A program made the position numbers and the translations under genes. From the NCBI RefSeq assembly GCF_029542625.1, contig NZ_CP120733.1, positions 806,001 through 870,000 on the forward strand: 64,000 bases of DNA. The letters run 5' to 3'. The notes under the pieces are model-generated. The model ran no database searches. It had not been told where the DNA came from and saw only the letters and a list, made by a program, of their open reading frames with translations. This stretch comes from Tepidibacter hydrothermalis (GTDB taxonomy: Bacteria > Bacillota > Clostridia > Peptostreptococcales > Peptostreptococcaceae). Below, in pieces: positions 18,425 to 27,533 of this stretch (position 1 is its first letter; each line of letters begins with the position of its first letter).

Positions 18425-19477
18425 ATGGAATTAGTAAAAGAAAGTATAAAAAATCTGAAAGAATATAAGACGAATAAGATTGATTTTAAAATAAAGCTCG
18501 ATGCTAATGAAGGTAAAAATATTTTATTACAAGATATATATAAAGAAGGAATCAAGTTCAATGAAGACTTTAATCTGAATTTTTATCCAGATAATGATGC
18601 ATATCTTTTGAAACAAGAAATAAAGAAATATTTAAATGTTGATACTTCAAATATTATAGCTGGAAATGGTTCTAGTGAGATGATAGAACTTGTGATAAAG
18701 ACTTTTGTAGATAAGGGAGAAATCATTTTAAGTCCTATTCCTACATTTAGTATGTACTCAGTATTTAGTCAAATATATTCAGCTCAATTTATAGGAATTC
18801 AAAGTAATGAAGATTTTAAGGTAGATATAGATAAACTGATTGAAAAATCAAATGAACTAAATCCTAAGGTAATATTCATATGCAATCCAAATAATCCAAC
18901 AGGAAACTTAATAAATAAAAATGATATTAAAAAGCTTTTGGAAAATACAAATGGATTGGTAGTTGTAGATGAAGCTTATATGGAATTTGCAGAAGGTTCA
19001 ATGGTTGATGAAATTTCAAATTATGAAAATTTAATAGTTCTAAGAACATTGTCAAAGGCATTAGGACTTGCAGGTATAAGGCTTGGATATATGACTGCTA
19101 ATCAAAAAATAATAGATGTTATAAATAAGGTGAAATCACCTTACAATTTGAACGCTATTTCTCAATATATAGGAGTAAAGGCTCTTAAAAATAAAGATAA
19201 AATTTTCGAGTATATTGAAGAAGTAAAAAATGAAAGAGAATTTTTATATAAAGAATTAAATGAAATGAAAATAAAAGCTTATAAATCTTATGCAAACTTT
19301 ATATTTTTTAAATGGGATATAAACAATTTATATGAAAAGCTTATAGATTATGGAATATTAATAAGAAAATTTTCTGATGAACTTGAAGGCTATTATAGAG
19401 TTAGTGTAGGAAACAAAAATGAGAATGAAAGATTTATCAAAATATTAAAGGAGATAATTGAAAATGAGAAAAGCTAA
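18425..19477 (+). CDS. hisC: Histidinol-phosphate aminotransferase
   Basis: 350 residues, ribosome site AGGGGGTATTAAT. PLP enzyme: imidazole acetol phosphate to histidinol phosphate with glutamate. LDANEG near the N-terminus, [34 protein letters not shown], and [16 protein letters not shown] with the PLP lysine; the C-terminal arginine is in YYRVSVG. It overlaps hisB slightly. Confidence 0.94.
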   Translation: MELVKESIKNLKEYKTNKIDFKIKLDANEGKNILLQDIYKEGIKFNEDFNLNFYPDNDAYLLKQEIKKYLNVDTSNIIAGNGSSEMIELVIKTFVDKGEIILSPIPTFSMYSVFSQIYSAQFIGIQSNEDFKVDIDKLIEKSNELNPKVIFICNPNNPTGNLINKNDIKKLLENTNGLVVVDEAYMEFAEGSMVDEISNYENLIVLRTLSKALGLAGIRLGYMTANQKIIDVINKVKSPYNLNAISQYIGVKALKNKDKIFEYIEEVKNEREFLYKELNEMKIKAYKSYANFIFFKWDINNLYEKLIDYGILIRKFSDELEGYYRVSVGNKNENERFIKILKEIIENEKS

Positions 19478-20042
19478 AGTACAAAGAAAAACTCTTGAAA
19501 CTGAAGTTTTAGTAGAAATAGATTTAGATGGAAGTGGAAAAAGTGAAATTGATACAGGTATAGGATTTTTAGATCATATGCTTACTTTGATGGCTTTTCA
19601 CGGTAGTTTTGATTTAAAAGTAAAAAGCACAGGAGATATATATGTAGACGATCATCACACAGTAGAGGATATAGGGATAACACTAGGAGAAGCTTTTATT
19701 AAGGCTTTAGGTGATAAAAAAGGAATAAAAAGATATTCAAGTCTTTATATTCCAATGGATGAGAGCTTGTGTCGAATAGCTTTAGATATAAGTAACCGAC
19801 CTTATTTAGTATTTGATATTGATTTTAAAAGAGAAAAACTTGGCAGTATGGATACTCAAAATTTTAAAGAATTTTTTAGGGCTTTCGTAAATGAAGCTAA
19901 AGTAACGCTTCATATCGATGTTTTATATGGAGAAAATGACCATCATAAGATAGAAGCAGTATTTAAGGCATTTTCAAGAGCATTAAAGGAAGGGGTGCAA
20001 ATACTTTCAGATAAAGTATCATCATCAAAGGGGGTTTTATAG
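19464..20042 (+). CDS. hisB: Imidazoleglycerol-phosphate dehydratase
   Basis: 192 residues from the ATG at 19464 (AAGGAG 10 bases upstream; a TTG six bases earlier is too close to that site). Monofunctional HisB with the manganese-binding duplicated motifs: [29 protein letters not shown] and the second set ending in [18 protein letters not shown]. No phosphatase domain is fused, which fits the separate PHP phosphatase at the end of the operon. Confidence 0.95.
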   Translation: MRKAKVQRKTLETEVLVEIDLDGSGKSEIDTGIGFLDHMLTLMAFHGSFDLKVKSTGDIYVDDHHTVEDIGITLGEAFIKALGDKKGIKRYSSLYIPMDESLCRIALDISNRPYLVFDIDFKREKLGSMDTQNFKEFFRAFVNEAKVTLHIDVLYGENDHHKIEAVFKAFSRALKEGVQILSDKVSSSKGVL

Positions 20043-20645
20043 TTGAATATAATAATTGATTATGGACTTGGAAATTTAGACTCTGTATCCAGAGCATTTA
20101 AAATGGTAGGAGTAGAAACAAAAATTTCAAATGATATAAATGAAATAAATAATGCTAACTCCATTATTCTGCCTGGAGTTGGAGCATTTAGAGATGCTAT
20201 AAATTCACTTAAGGATATGAAGTTAATACCAGTAATAAAAGAGCATGTAGATAAAGGAAAGTTCTTAATAGGGATATGCTTAGGAATGCAACTTCTTTAT
20301 GAAAAAAGCTATGAAAACGGAGTATATGAAGGTTTAGGTCTTATAAAAGGAAATATAGAAAAATTAGATATAGATTTGAAAGTTCCTCATATGGGTTGGA
20401 ATAATATTAAGTTTAATAAAAAAGATGAAATAATCAAATATATAAATGAAGATGATTATGTGTATTTTGTACATTCTTATTATGCAAATTCTTCAAACGA
20501 AGAACTTGTAGCATATACAGACTATGGAAAAACTATTCCTGCTATAGTTAGAAAAAATAATATTTATGGAATTCAATTTCATCCAGAAAAAAGCTCTAAA
20601 GTGGGAGCTAATATACTAAAAGCATATGGGGAGATGATAAAATGA
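20043..20645 (+). CDS. hisH: Imidazole glycerol phosphate synthase subunit HisH
   Basis: 200 residues from a TTG start directly after hisB. Class I glutamine amidotransferase that feeds ammonia to HisF. IIDYGLGNLDSV, ILPGVGAF, GICLGMQLL with the nucleophilic cysteine, and FHPEKSS with the catalytic His-Glu pair. Overlaps hisA by 4 bases. Confidence 0.95.
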   Translation: MNIIIDYGLGNLDSVSRAFKMVGVETKISNDINEINNANSIILPGVGAFRDAINSLKDMKLIPVIKEHVDKGKFLIGICLGMQLLYEKSYENGVYEGLGLIKGNIEKLDIDLKVPHMGWNNIKFNKKDEIIKYINEDDYVYFVHSYYANSSNEELVAYTDYGKTIPAIVRKNNIYGIQFHPEKSSKVGANILKAYGEMIK

Positions 20646-21361
20646 TAATTTTTCCAGCAATAGATATAAAGGATAATAAATGTGTAAGACTATCTCAAGG
20701 AGATTTTAATAAAATTAATATATATTCTAATGAGCCATTTGATATGGCAGTTAAGTGGAAACGTCAGGGAGCTTCATTTTTACATTTAGTTGATTTAGAT
20801 GGTGCTAGAAGTGAAGATATTATTAATAAAAAATCTATAGAAAAAATAACTGAAAATATAGGAATACCAGTACAAGTAGGTGGAGGAGTAAGAAGTGAAG
20901 AAAAGGTTAAGAACTTAATCGATATGGGAGTAGAAAGAGTAATAGTTGGAACTATTGCAGTTGAAAATAAAGAACTTCTCAAAAAATTAGTTTCTAAGTA
21001 TAAAGAAAAAATAGTAGTTTCTATAGATGCTAAAAATGGCAAAGTTGCTCTTAGGGGATGGGAATTAGTAAGTGAAATAGACTCAATAGATTTATGTAAA
21101 CAACTTGAAAAAATAGGTGTAAAAACAATAGTATATACAGATATATCAAAAGATGGAATGCTTGAAGGTCCTAACTTTGAAATATATAAATTGTTATCTC
21201 AAAAAACGTCTTTAAATATAGTCGCTTCTGGAGGAATAAGTTCAATAGATGACATAAAAAAGCTTAAAAATATGAATATATACGGAGCTATAACAGGAAA
21301 AGCTCTTTATGATAACAAAATAGAACTTAAGGAGGCACTAGAATGCTCACAAGAAGAATAA
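20642..21361 (+). CDS. hisA: ProFAR isomerase HisA
   Basis: 239 residues, a (beta/alpha)8 barrel. N-terminal [16 protein letters not shown] with the first catalytic aspartate; [23 protein letters not shown] with the second aspartate; [12 protein letters not shown] phosphate loop. Overlaps hisF by 19 bases. Confidence 0.95.
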   Translation: MIIFPAIDIKDNKCVRLSQGDFNKINIYSNEPFDMAVKWKRQGASFLHLVDLDGARSEDIINKKSIEKITENIGIPVQVGGGVRSEEKVKNLIDMGVERVIVGTIAVENKELLKKLVSKYKEKIVVSIDAKNGKVALRGWELVSEIDSIDLCKQLEKIGVKTIVYTDISKDGMLEGPNFEIYKLLSQKTSLNIVASGGISSIDDIKKLKNMNIYGAITGKALYDNKIELKEALECSQEE

Positions 21362-22101
21362 TACCTTGTTTAGATGTTAGAAGTGGAAGAGTGGTTAAGG
21401 GTAAAAAGTTCGAAAATATAGTAGATGTAGATAGTCCGGAGCTTCTAGGTAAATATTATAGTGATTGTGGAGCTGATGAACTTGTATTTTACGATATAAC
21501 AGCATCAAATGAAGAAAGAAAAACATCTTTAGAATTTGTATCAAAGGTTGCTAAGAATATAAATATTCCATTTTGTGTAGGTGGAGGAGTATCTTCAATT
21601 GATGATTTTACAGATATTTTAAGAAGAGGAGCAGATAAAGTATCTATTAATTCTTCTGCTGTTAAAAATCCAGATTTAATTAAAGAAGCTTCTTTGAAAT
21701 TTGGTGCGCAATGCGTTGTTTTATCTATGGATGTTAAGAAAAATGATAAAGATTCTTGGAGTGTATACGTAAAAGGTGGGAGAGAAAAAACAGATTTAGA
21801 TGCAGTAAAGTGGGCTATAAAAGGAGTCGAACTTGGAGCAGGAGAAATAGTTGTAAATAGTATAGATGAAGATGGAATGAAAAATGGATATGATATTGAA
21901 CTGTTAAAAAAAATTACGAGTGTAGTAAACGTACCTATAATTGCATCAGGAGGAGCGGGTAGTATGAAGGACTTTTATGATGCTGTAGAATATGCAAATG
22001 TTGATGGAATATTAGCAGCTTCTGTATTTCACTTTGGAGAAATTAAAATAAAAGACCTTAAGAAATATTTAAAGGATGAAGGGGTAGAAATTAGAATTTA
22101 G
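21343..22101 (+). CDS. hisF: Imidazole glycerol phosphate synthase subunit HisF
   Basis: 252 residues, barrel cyclase partner of His[48 protein letters not shown] and [14 protein letters not shown] are the conserved strands. Start ATG behind AAGGAGGCACTAG, inside the 3' end of hisA. Confidence 0.96.
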   Translation: MLTRRIIPCLDVRSGRVVKGKKFENIVDVDSPELLGKYYSDCGADELVFYDITASNEERKTSLEFVSKVAKNINIPFCVGGGVSSIDDFTDILRRGADKVSINSSAVKNPDLIKEASLKFGAQCVVLSMDVKKNDKDSWSVYVKGGREKTDLDAVKWAIKGVELGAGEIVVNSIDEDGMKNGYDIELLKKITSVVNVPIIASGGAGSMKDFYDAVEYANVDGILAASVFHFGEIKIKDLKKYLKDEGVEIRI

Positions 22102-22112
22102 GAGGGAGATTT

Positions 22113-22733
22113 ATGAATATTGACAATGTAGTAAAAGAAATAAAATTTGATGAAAAAGGATTAGTTCCAGTAGTAGTGCAAGATGTAAATACTAATAAGG
22201 TCTTAATGCTTGCATATATGAACGAAGAAGCTATTAGAAAAACTTTAAATGAAAAAGTAGCGTATTATTATAGTAGAAGCAGACAAGAACTTTGGAAAAA
22301 AGGAGAGACATCAGGAAACATACAGAAACTAAAAGGATTTTATTATGATTGTGATAAGGATACTATTCTTATTTATGTAGATCAAATAGGAGTAGCATGT
22401 CATACTGGGAGTTATACATGTTTTTTCAATGAAGTGATAAAAAATGAAAGTAAAGATGAGATTTTAGAGGAGTTATATTCGCTTATAAAAGAAAGAAAAA
22501 GTAATCCTAAGGAAGGATCTTATACTAATTATTTATTTGAAAAAGGATTAGATAAGATATTGAAAAAGGTAGGAGAAGAAGCTAGTGAAGTTATAATAGG
22601 GGCTAAGAATAAAAATAAGGAAGAATTAATTTATGAAATAAGTGATTTAATATACCACATGTTAGTGCTTATGGTAAATGAAGAAGTTACTATTGAAGAT
22701 ATAAAAAATGAACTTGAAAAGAGAAAAAACTAA
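22113..22733 (+). CDS. hisIE: Bifunctional phosphoribosyl-AMP cyclohydrolase / phosphoribosyl-ATP pyrophosphatase
   Basis: 206 residues. The N-terminal HisI domain (1-105) has [30 protein letters not shown] and the zinc cysteines in YYDCDKDT and [10 protein letters not shown]. The C-terminal HisE domain (about 115-206) is a MazG-like helical fold with [27 protein letters not shown]. Ribosome site TTAGGAGGGAG. Carries out steps 2 and 3 of the pathway. Confidence 0.95.
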   Translation: MNIDNVVKEIKFDEKGLVPVVVQDVNTNKVLMLAYMNEEAIRKTLNEKVAYYYSRSRQELWKKGETSGNIQKLKGFYYDCDKDTILIYVDQIGVACHTGSYTCFFNEVIKNESKDEILEELYSLIKERKSNPKEGSYTNYLFEKGLDKILKKVGEEASEVIIGAKNKNKEELIYEISDLIYHMLVLMVNEEVTIEDIKNELEKRKN

Positions 22734-23536
22734 TGAAATTTATAATAGATAGCCACATTCATACAGATTATTCGCCTGATTGCAAAGCTAAAATGCAAGA
22801 TATTATTATAAAAGCTGTTGAATTAGGCTTAAAGAAAATTACATTTACAGATCATGTTGATTACGACAGCCCTGATGAACTTTTTGGGGGAGAGATTAAT
22901 TATATTGAATATATGAAAGAAATTAAATACTTAAGAGATAAATATAAAGAAATTGAAATTTTAATGGGTGTAGAAATAGGATATCAAACTCATTTGAATG
23001 AAAAGTTAGATAAGTTTATAAAATCTTATCCTTTTGATTTTGTAATATGTTCTATGCATTCATGTGAAGGACTAGATTTATATAATGGTGACTTTTTTAA
23101 AGGAAAAACTCAGATACAGAGTTATATGAGATATTTTGAAAATATAAAGCATTGCATAGAAATTTATGATAATTATGATGTTTATGGACACTTAGATTAT
23201 ATAGTTAGATATGGAAATTTCGATAATAAAGAGTTAAAATATAAAGATTTCAAAGAAATTATAGATGAAATTTTGGCTTTGATTATTAAAAAAGGAAAAG
23301 GTATTGAAGTTAATACTGCTGGTTTTAGATATAATCTAAACGCAACTCATCCTAATATAGATATAGTAAAAAGTTATATTGAAATGGGAGGAAATATTAT
23401 AACTATAGGATCAGATGCACATAAAGCTGATGATATATGCAGAGATTTTGAGAAAACGATAAAAATACTTAAATCTATAGGAGTAAAGAAAATTGCACAA
23501 TTTAAAAATAGAATACCAAGTTTTATTGAGATATAA
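22733..23536 (+). CDS. hisJ: Histidinol-phosphatase, PHP family
   Basis: 267 residues starting on the last base of hisIE. PHP metal-binding motifs are visible: DSHIHTDYSPD, FTDHVDYD, GVEIGYQ, SMHS, GHLDYIVRYG and ITIGSDAHKADDI. It supplies the phosphatase step missing from the monofunctional HisB. Last gene of the his operon; no clear terminator follows, a family B repeat does. Confidence 0.92.
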   Translation: MKFIIDSHIHTDYSPDCKAKMQDIIIKAVELGLKKITFTDHVDYDSPDELFGGEINYIEYMKEIKYLRDKYKEIEILMGVEIGYQTHLNEKLDKFIKSYPFDFVICSMHSCEGLDLYNGDFFKGKTQIQSYMRYFENIKHCIEIYDNYDVYGHLDYIVRYGNFDNKELKYKDFKEIIDEILALIIKKGKGIEVNTAGFRYNLNATHPNIDIVKSYIEMGGNIITIGSDAHKADDICRDFEKTIKILKSIGVKKIAQFKNRIPSFIEI

Positions 23537-23569
23537 AATTTTTGCTCTGCGTATAACATTGATATAAGA

Positions 23570-23665
23570 ACTGCACTTGCAACTATTTTTAAGCAACGGA
23601 GCCCGTTAGGGATCGTTGGCGACATGAGTCAGTGCGTAGCGACTAGACGAATTTTTTGTTGTAAC
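23570..23665 (+). repeat. Dispersed repeat family B, copy 1
   Basis: Contains AACTATTTTTAAGCAACGGAG, CGTTGGCGACATGAG, GCGTAGCGAC and ACGAATTTTTTGTTGTAAC, shared with copies at 40531-40610, 43771-43847 and (inverted) 47880-47953. It fills the gap after the his operon. No gene is seen within it. Confidence 0.7.
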
Positions 23666-23757
23666 TTATGATACCGAATAATTAAAAATAATGTATTAAT
23701 ATATATTTATAAGATAAAGATAATTAAGATAAATAATATACAAGAGGAGACGATAAT

Positions 23758-24408
23758 ATGAGTAGATTTTTAGGTCCAATACATCATTGGTTATTTAATA
23801 AAATTAGATCAAATGAGGAGTTAGAACTTAATATTATAGATAATGTTCAAACTAGATTAAATGTAAATATTGATGATATAGTATCTGCGTCAAGAACTCA
23901 AATAGGAGATATTATGGAAGATAAGAATCTTGAAGAAATAATAGATACGGATAATATTCACGGCTGGCTTCAAGAAAAAATAACTTTAGTTGAAACAAGA
24001 CAAGCATATATAATAAAAAATATAGTAGATAAATTTGAAGATAAGGGTCTTGATATAATAAAAGAAACTTACAAAGATCAAGCTATAAAGTGTGCAAATG
24101 ATGCTAAATTAAATTCTGATGTATCGAGTCCAGAAGATATATACAAAGCTTTAAATAACTATATTTTAGATGGTATGCCATGTGATAATGTAAATAATAT
24201 GACTGCTAATGAAGAAGATAGACTTGAGTGGAAAGTTGCAAGATGTCTTCACAAAGGTTATTGGGAAAAGGTAGGAGCGAGTACAGAGGTGTTATACGAG
24301 CTTCGTAAAATATGGATTGAAAACTTTGTACAAAATGTAAATGAAGATTATAAATATGAATTTAAAATAGAAGATGGAATAATGGTTCACGAAATAAAAA
24401 ATAATTAG
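23758..24408 (+). CDS. Hypothetical protein, 216 residues
   Basis: Starts at an ATG with AGAGGAGACGATA upstream. No signal peptide or membrane segment; predicted mostly helical and acidic, opening SRFLGPIHHWLFNKI and continuing with a QTRLNV..DDIVSASRTQIGDIM segment. It has few cysteines, one in DGMPCDNV and one in KVARCLHKGYWEKVG, with a His next to the latter, so a cofactor or redox role is possible but not shown. It has its own terminator and stands alone between the his operon and the selenoprotein cluster. I do not recognise a family. Confidence 0.75.
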   Translation: MSRFLGPIHHWLFNKIRSNEELELNIIDNVQTRLNVNIDDIVSASRTQIGDIMEDKNLEEIIDTDNIHGWLQEKITLVETRQAYIIKNIVDKFEDKGLDIIKETYKDQAIKCANDAKLNSDVSSPEDIYKALNNYILDGMPCDNVNNMTANEEDRLEWKVARCLHKGYWEKVGASTEVLYELRKIWIENFVQNVNEDYKYEFKIEDGIMVHEIKNN

Positions 24409-24412
24409 ATTT

Positions 24413-24449
24413 AAAGTCTGGTAACTAAATGTTAGCAGGCTTTTTTTTA
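24413..24449 (+). terminator. Terminator after the 216-residue protein
   Basis: AAGTCTG pairs with CAGGCTT, with an inner TAAC/GTTA stem, followed by U8. Confidence 0.75.
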
Positions 24450-24574
24450 TTATATAAAAAATTTATAATCAAAAACAACGTTATAGAAAGATTTTATAAT
24501 AAGTTGGAAAAGTATGAAATTAAATATAAACATGGTAAAATATGTAGTGAATTGACGTAAAAGGAGGAACTGAA

Positions 24575-24829
24575 ATGTTTGTTTTTGTAGAATTTATAAA
24601 TGCATGTGCATGATGTAATCAGTATGAAGGCTTTGTTAAAGCTTTGAGTGACAAGTTTGAAAATGTAAAAGTTAAATTATATAATGTCGGAAAAGATTTT
24701 GATTATATTAAAAAATACGGCATGATTACAAAGAGTACAGTTATTATTAATGAAAAAGTTAGGATAAATGATTTATCTGAAAAAGCTATTTTAAATGCAG
24801 TAAAAGAGGAAGTGGAAAAGCTTAAATGA
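24575..24829 (+). CDS. saoT: Thioredoxin-like selenoprotein SaoT (UGA-Sec at 24611)
   Basis: 84 residues if the in-frame TGA at 24611-24613 is read as selenocysteine. AAAGGAGGAAC lies upstream of the ATG at 24575, and the frame continues without change after the TGA to the stop at 24827. The motif is C11-A-U13-C14 at the end of the first beta strand (FVFVEFINACAUC), where related thioredoxin-fold proteins have CxxC. A later TKSTVIINEKV is the strand with the usual cis-turn region. A hairpin follows the TGA. It overlaps the permease gene by 4 bases. The alternative, a short peptide plus an unrelated small frame from TTG 24644, is unlikely because the conserved fold spans both. The name SaoT is from memory of the NCBI SAO families. 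Confidence 0.85.
24611..24645 (+). promoter_or_regulatory. Bacterial SECIS-like hairpin of saoT
   Basis: Thirteen bases after the TGA, AAGGCTTT (24627-24634) and AAAGCTTT (24638-24645) form an 8-bp stem with loop GTT. A G at the start of the apical loop about 20 bases after the UGA is what SelB-binding hairpins show. Confidence 0.7.
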
Positions 24830-25920
24830 TTATAATTGATTACATAAAAAATAGCATCATGGCTGGTATTAATATATTAAATGGAGCTTCTGTATGGTTG
24901 GTTGCAAGTTTTATATTAGCTGGAATAATGCATGATGTATTATCTCCCGATAGATTGCAAAAAATGCTCGGAAACAAGAAAATATCATCTTTATTTAAAA
25001 GTACATTATCAGGTATGTTTCTTCCTATATGTAGTTGTGGGGTAATTCCATTAGGATTGAGTCTTTATTATTCTGGAGCATATTTAGGGCCAACACTTGC
25101 TTTTATGTGCGCAACTCCTATTATAAATCCTATTGCTATGATAATGTGTTTTGGTCTTTTAGGGTGGAAGATTAGTATTATTTATTTAATTACAGGTCTT
25201 TTACTTCCATTAGTTGTTGGAATATTGGCAAATATATTTGGAGGAGACGAAATAAAAGCATATGGTGTTGAAGAAAGTATAAATCAGAAGGTTTTGAATA
25301 TAGAAGATGATAGAACTTTAAAACAAAAGTTTGTTTCTGGACTTAGATGGTCCATGAATGATTTAGCACTATCTGTTAGTAAGTATGTTATACCTGGAAT
25401 GTTTATTGCAGGTATATTATTAACTTTACTACCACAACAATATATTCAAATGTATTTAGGAAACCCAAGTGTTATATCTTTAGGAAGTATTACAGTTTTG
25501 GCAAGCTGTATGTATGTCTGTGCTGTAGGTCATATACCATTTATAGCAGCACTTGTTGCAAGTGGAGCAGCTCCAGGAGTTGCAATTACATTTTTGATAG
25601 CTGGAACAGCTACTAATCTTCCAGAACTTATAAGTATTTATAATATTATAGGCAAGAGAACGGTAGTTATTTACACGTCTACTACGATTTTATTTTCTTT
25701 AATAGTTGGATATATAACTAACTTGATCTTAATGCCCAATTTTAATCCGGTTTTGAATTTTGATAGAGTAAGTAATTCTATAAGCGTAGCTAATAAGCTT
25801 ATATTTTCAGCACCACAACCATTAAAATATTTATGCTCATTTATTATATTTTTATTTTTTATAAAATCTATAATTCCAAATTTAAATAAAATATTTTTAA
25901 AACAAAAAGTTGAACTATAG
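24826..25920 (+). CDS. saoE: Permease of the ArsP/DUF318 family, SaoE
   Basis: 364 residues, about 8-9 membrane segments. PF03773-type permeases (ArsP is the characterised organoarsenical exporter) carry a membrane cysteine motif; here LPICSCGVIPLGLSL at about residue 66 and a second CMYVCAVGHIPF at about 226. Start ATG overlaps the saoT stop, so the thioredoxin-like protein and permease are coupled. Likely exports or moves a soft metal or organometal species that is handled by the thiol/selenol proteins of the same operon. The direction of transport is inferred from the family. The last membrane segment ends in a lysine-rich tail. Confidence 0.85.
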   Translation: MIIIDYIKNSIMAGINILNGASVWLVASFILAGIMHDVLSPDRLQKMLGNKKISSLFKSTLSGMFLPICSCGVIPLGLSLYYSGAYLGPTLAFMCATPIINPIAMIMCFGLLGWKISIIYLITGLLLPLVVGILANIFGGDEIKAYGVEESINQKVLNIEDDRTLKQKFVSGLRWSMNDLALSVSKYVIPGMFIAGILLTLLPQQYIQMYLGNPSVISLGSITVLASCMYVCAVGHIPFIAALVASGAAPGVAITFLIAGTATNLPELISIYNIIGKRTVVIYTSTTILFSLIVGYITNLILMPNFNPVLNFDRVSNSISVANKLIFSAPQPLKYLCSFIIFLFFIKSIIPNLNKIFLKQKVEL

Positions 25921-25941
25921 GGCCGGAGGAACTTATTTATT

Positions 25942-26400
25942 ATGACTAAAAAAATTATTCTAAATTTGATATTTATGGTTTTGACTTTAACTGTTTTGGC
26001 AGGATGTTCTGATGTAAAAGAAAGTGACATAGGAGTTAAAGAAGATAATCCTTTGCTTAATTATTTTGAAGAATCAAATCCAGATAATAAGGTTATAAAA
26101 TGCGCTTATGAAGATATTGACAACAATAATACTAAGGATTTAGTCGTTATATACAATGTTTCTAAAGATAAAAACAAGATGAAAATTGTAATAGATAACG
26201 ATGGAAAATACGAATTTACAGATGAAGTTGATGCACCACTTGAAAATCAAAGTATAAAATTTAAAAACATAGATGATAAAGATCAAATAGAGGTAATTGT
26301 GTCTGGATCTAAAAATGGAGCTGTTGGATATGCAATTTTTAGAGTGGTAGATATGAAGATTATAAATTTATTTGGTCAAGATATGGAAGATTGTTGTTAA
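25942..26400 (+). CDS. saoC: Lipoprotein ending in Cys-Cys, SaoC
   Basis: 152 residues. A signal peptide with lipobox VLAGC (C22) anchors it outside the membrane. The body has no family I can name, and the protein ends with the sequence DMEDCC, so the last two residues before the TAA are cysteines (C151, C152). That matches the SAO family I recall as 'Cys-Cys-COOH (seleno)protein'; in other genomes one of these may be selenocysteine, here both are TGT codons. A vicinal dithiol at a free C-terminus suits metal hand-over, as in the C-terminal pair of MerA. Ribosome site CCGGAGGAAC. Confidence 0.8.
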   Translation: MTKKIILNLIFMVLTLTVLAGCSDVKESDIGVKEDNPLLNYFEESNPDNKVIKCAYEDIDNNNTKDLVVIYNVSKDKNKMKIVIDNDGKYEFTDEVDAPLENQSIKFKNIDDKDQIEVIVSGSKNGAVGYAIFRVVDMKIINLFGQDMEDCC

Positions 26401-26438
26401 TCAAAAACTTTAATACATAAAAAAAGGAGACTAAAAAC

Positions 26439-27533
26439 ATGAGGAAACTTAACAAAAAGCTATTATCATTATTATTATCAAGTATGCTCGCTTTTTCTTT
26501 AGCGGGATGTGGAACTACTGAAGAAACTGCAAAGAATGAAGATGATTATAAAATAAGTCTTGGATATTATAATTGTGATCATATGACAGCAGGACCTATT
26601 GCAAAGGATGCTGGAATATTTGATGAGCTTGGTCTTAATGTAGATGTTACTGGAAATGGTAAGGTTCCACAAGCGATGGCAGCAGGACAAATGGATGCTG
26701 GGTACATAGGAATTAATGGACTTATGTCATCTTCTACAAAAGGAGCACCTATATTAGTTGGAGCTAATAACCATAAAGGTGGAGCTTACTATCTAGTAGT
26801 ATCAGATGATATAAAAGAACCTAGTGATTTAATAGGTAAAAAACTTGGAATAGGAACTAAACCAGAAGAAAATAATGAAGCTTGGATACAAATTGTTAAA
26901 GAATTAAATATCCCTGTTGAAGGTAGTAATTATGAATGTATTGATTTTGGGTCTGACAAAGATGCATACCTTGCTTTAAAAACAGGACAAATAGATGGAT
27001 ATATGTGTTGTGATCCTTGGGGATCTATGGCTGAGTATGAAAAAGCAGGACATATATTATTTGTTGATTCAAAATTAGATGGAAAAGAATGGGGAGTTTG
27101 CTGTACTTTTTCTTTAAACAAAAACTTTGCAAAAGAGCATAAAGAGCTTACTGAAAAACTAGTTTTAGCTCATACAAAGGCTATGCAGTATATATACACT
27201 AATCCTGTAAAATCAGCTAAAATATTTGCTAGTAACTACGATGTTCCAGAAGAAGTTGCTTTAATGACTATATACAAAAAAACTGTTAAAGAAGGAAGAA
27301 CACTTACTTGGAAAATAAACCCTGAAGAAATAAAGCGTGAAATGAAATGGAAAAAAGAACATGGATTTGTAGATGAGTCTTTAAAATATGAGGACATAGT
27401 AGATGAAAGTTATTTGGAAAATTCAGGTGCAGATGATTTTGATCAATTTATAAAAGAAAAAGTAGATCCAGTATTCCCTGTTGGAATGAGCTACGAAGAG
27501 TGGAAAGAAAAAGCGTTTGAAGTTGATAAATAA
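26439..27533 (+). CDS. saoX: ABC transporter substrate-binding lipoprotein SaoX
   Basis: 364 residues, NitT/TauT-like (SsuA/THI5 fold) binding protein. Lipobox SLAGC with C24; mature part has LGYYNCDHMTAGP (C46), DAGIFDELGLNVDV and KVPQAMAAGQMDAGY. It holds two vicinal cysteine pairs, C190-C191 in DGYMCCDPWG and C221-C222 in WGVCCTFSL, beside the expected ligand cleft, which is not usual for sulfonate or nitrate binders and suggests a thiophilic ligand. Ribosome site AAAAAGGAGACT. Works with SaoB, SaoP and SaoA from the same operon. Confidence 0.85.
   Translation: MRKLNKKLLSLLLSSMLAFSLAGCGTTEETAKNEDDYKISLGYYNCDHMTAGPIAKDAGIFDELGLNVDVTGNGKVPQAMAAGQMDAGYIGINGLMSSSTKGAPILVGANNHKGGAYYLVVSDDIKEPSDLIGKKLGIGTKPEENNEAWIQIVKELNIPVEGSNYECIDFGSDKDAYLALKTGQIDGYMCCDPWGSMAEYEKAGHILFVDSKLDGKEWGVCCTFSLNKNFAKEHKELTEKLVLAHTKAMQYIYTNPVKSAKIFASNYDVPEEVALMTIYKKTVKEGRTLTWKINPEEIKREMKWKKEHGFVDESLKYEDIVDESYLENSGADDFDQFIKEKVDPVFPVGMSYEEWKEKAFEVDK

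Noticed and set aside
26396-26400. Selenocysteine at the end of saoC
   Set aside because: Both terminal codons are TGT and the stop is TAA, so this copy is a Cys-Cys form.
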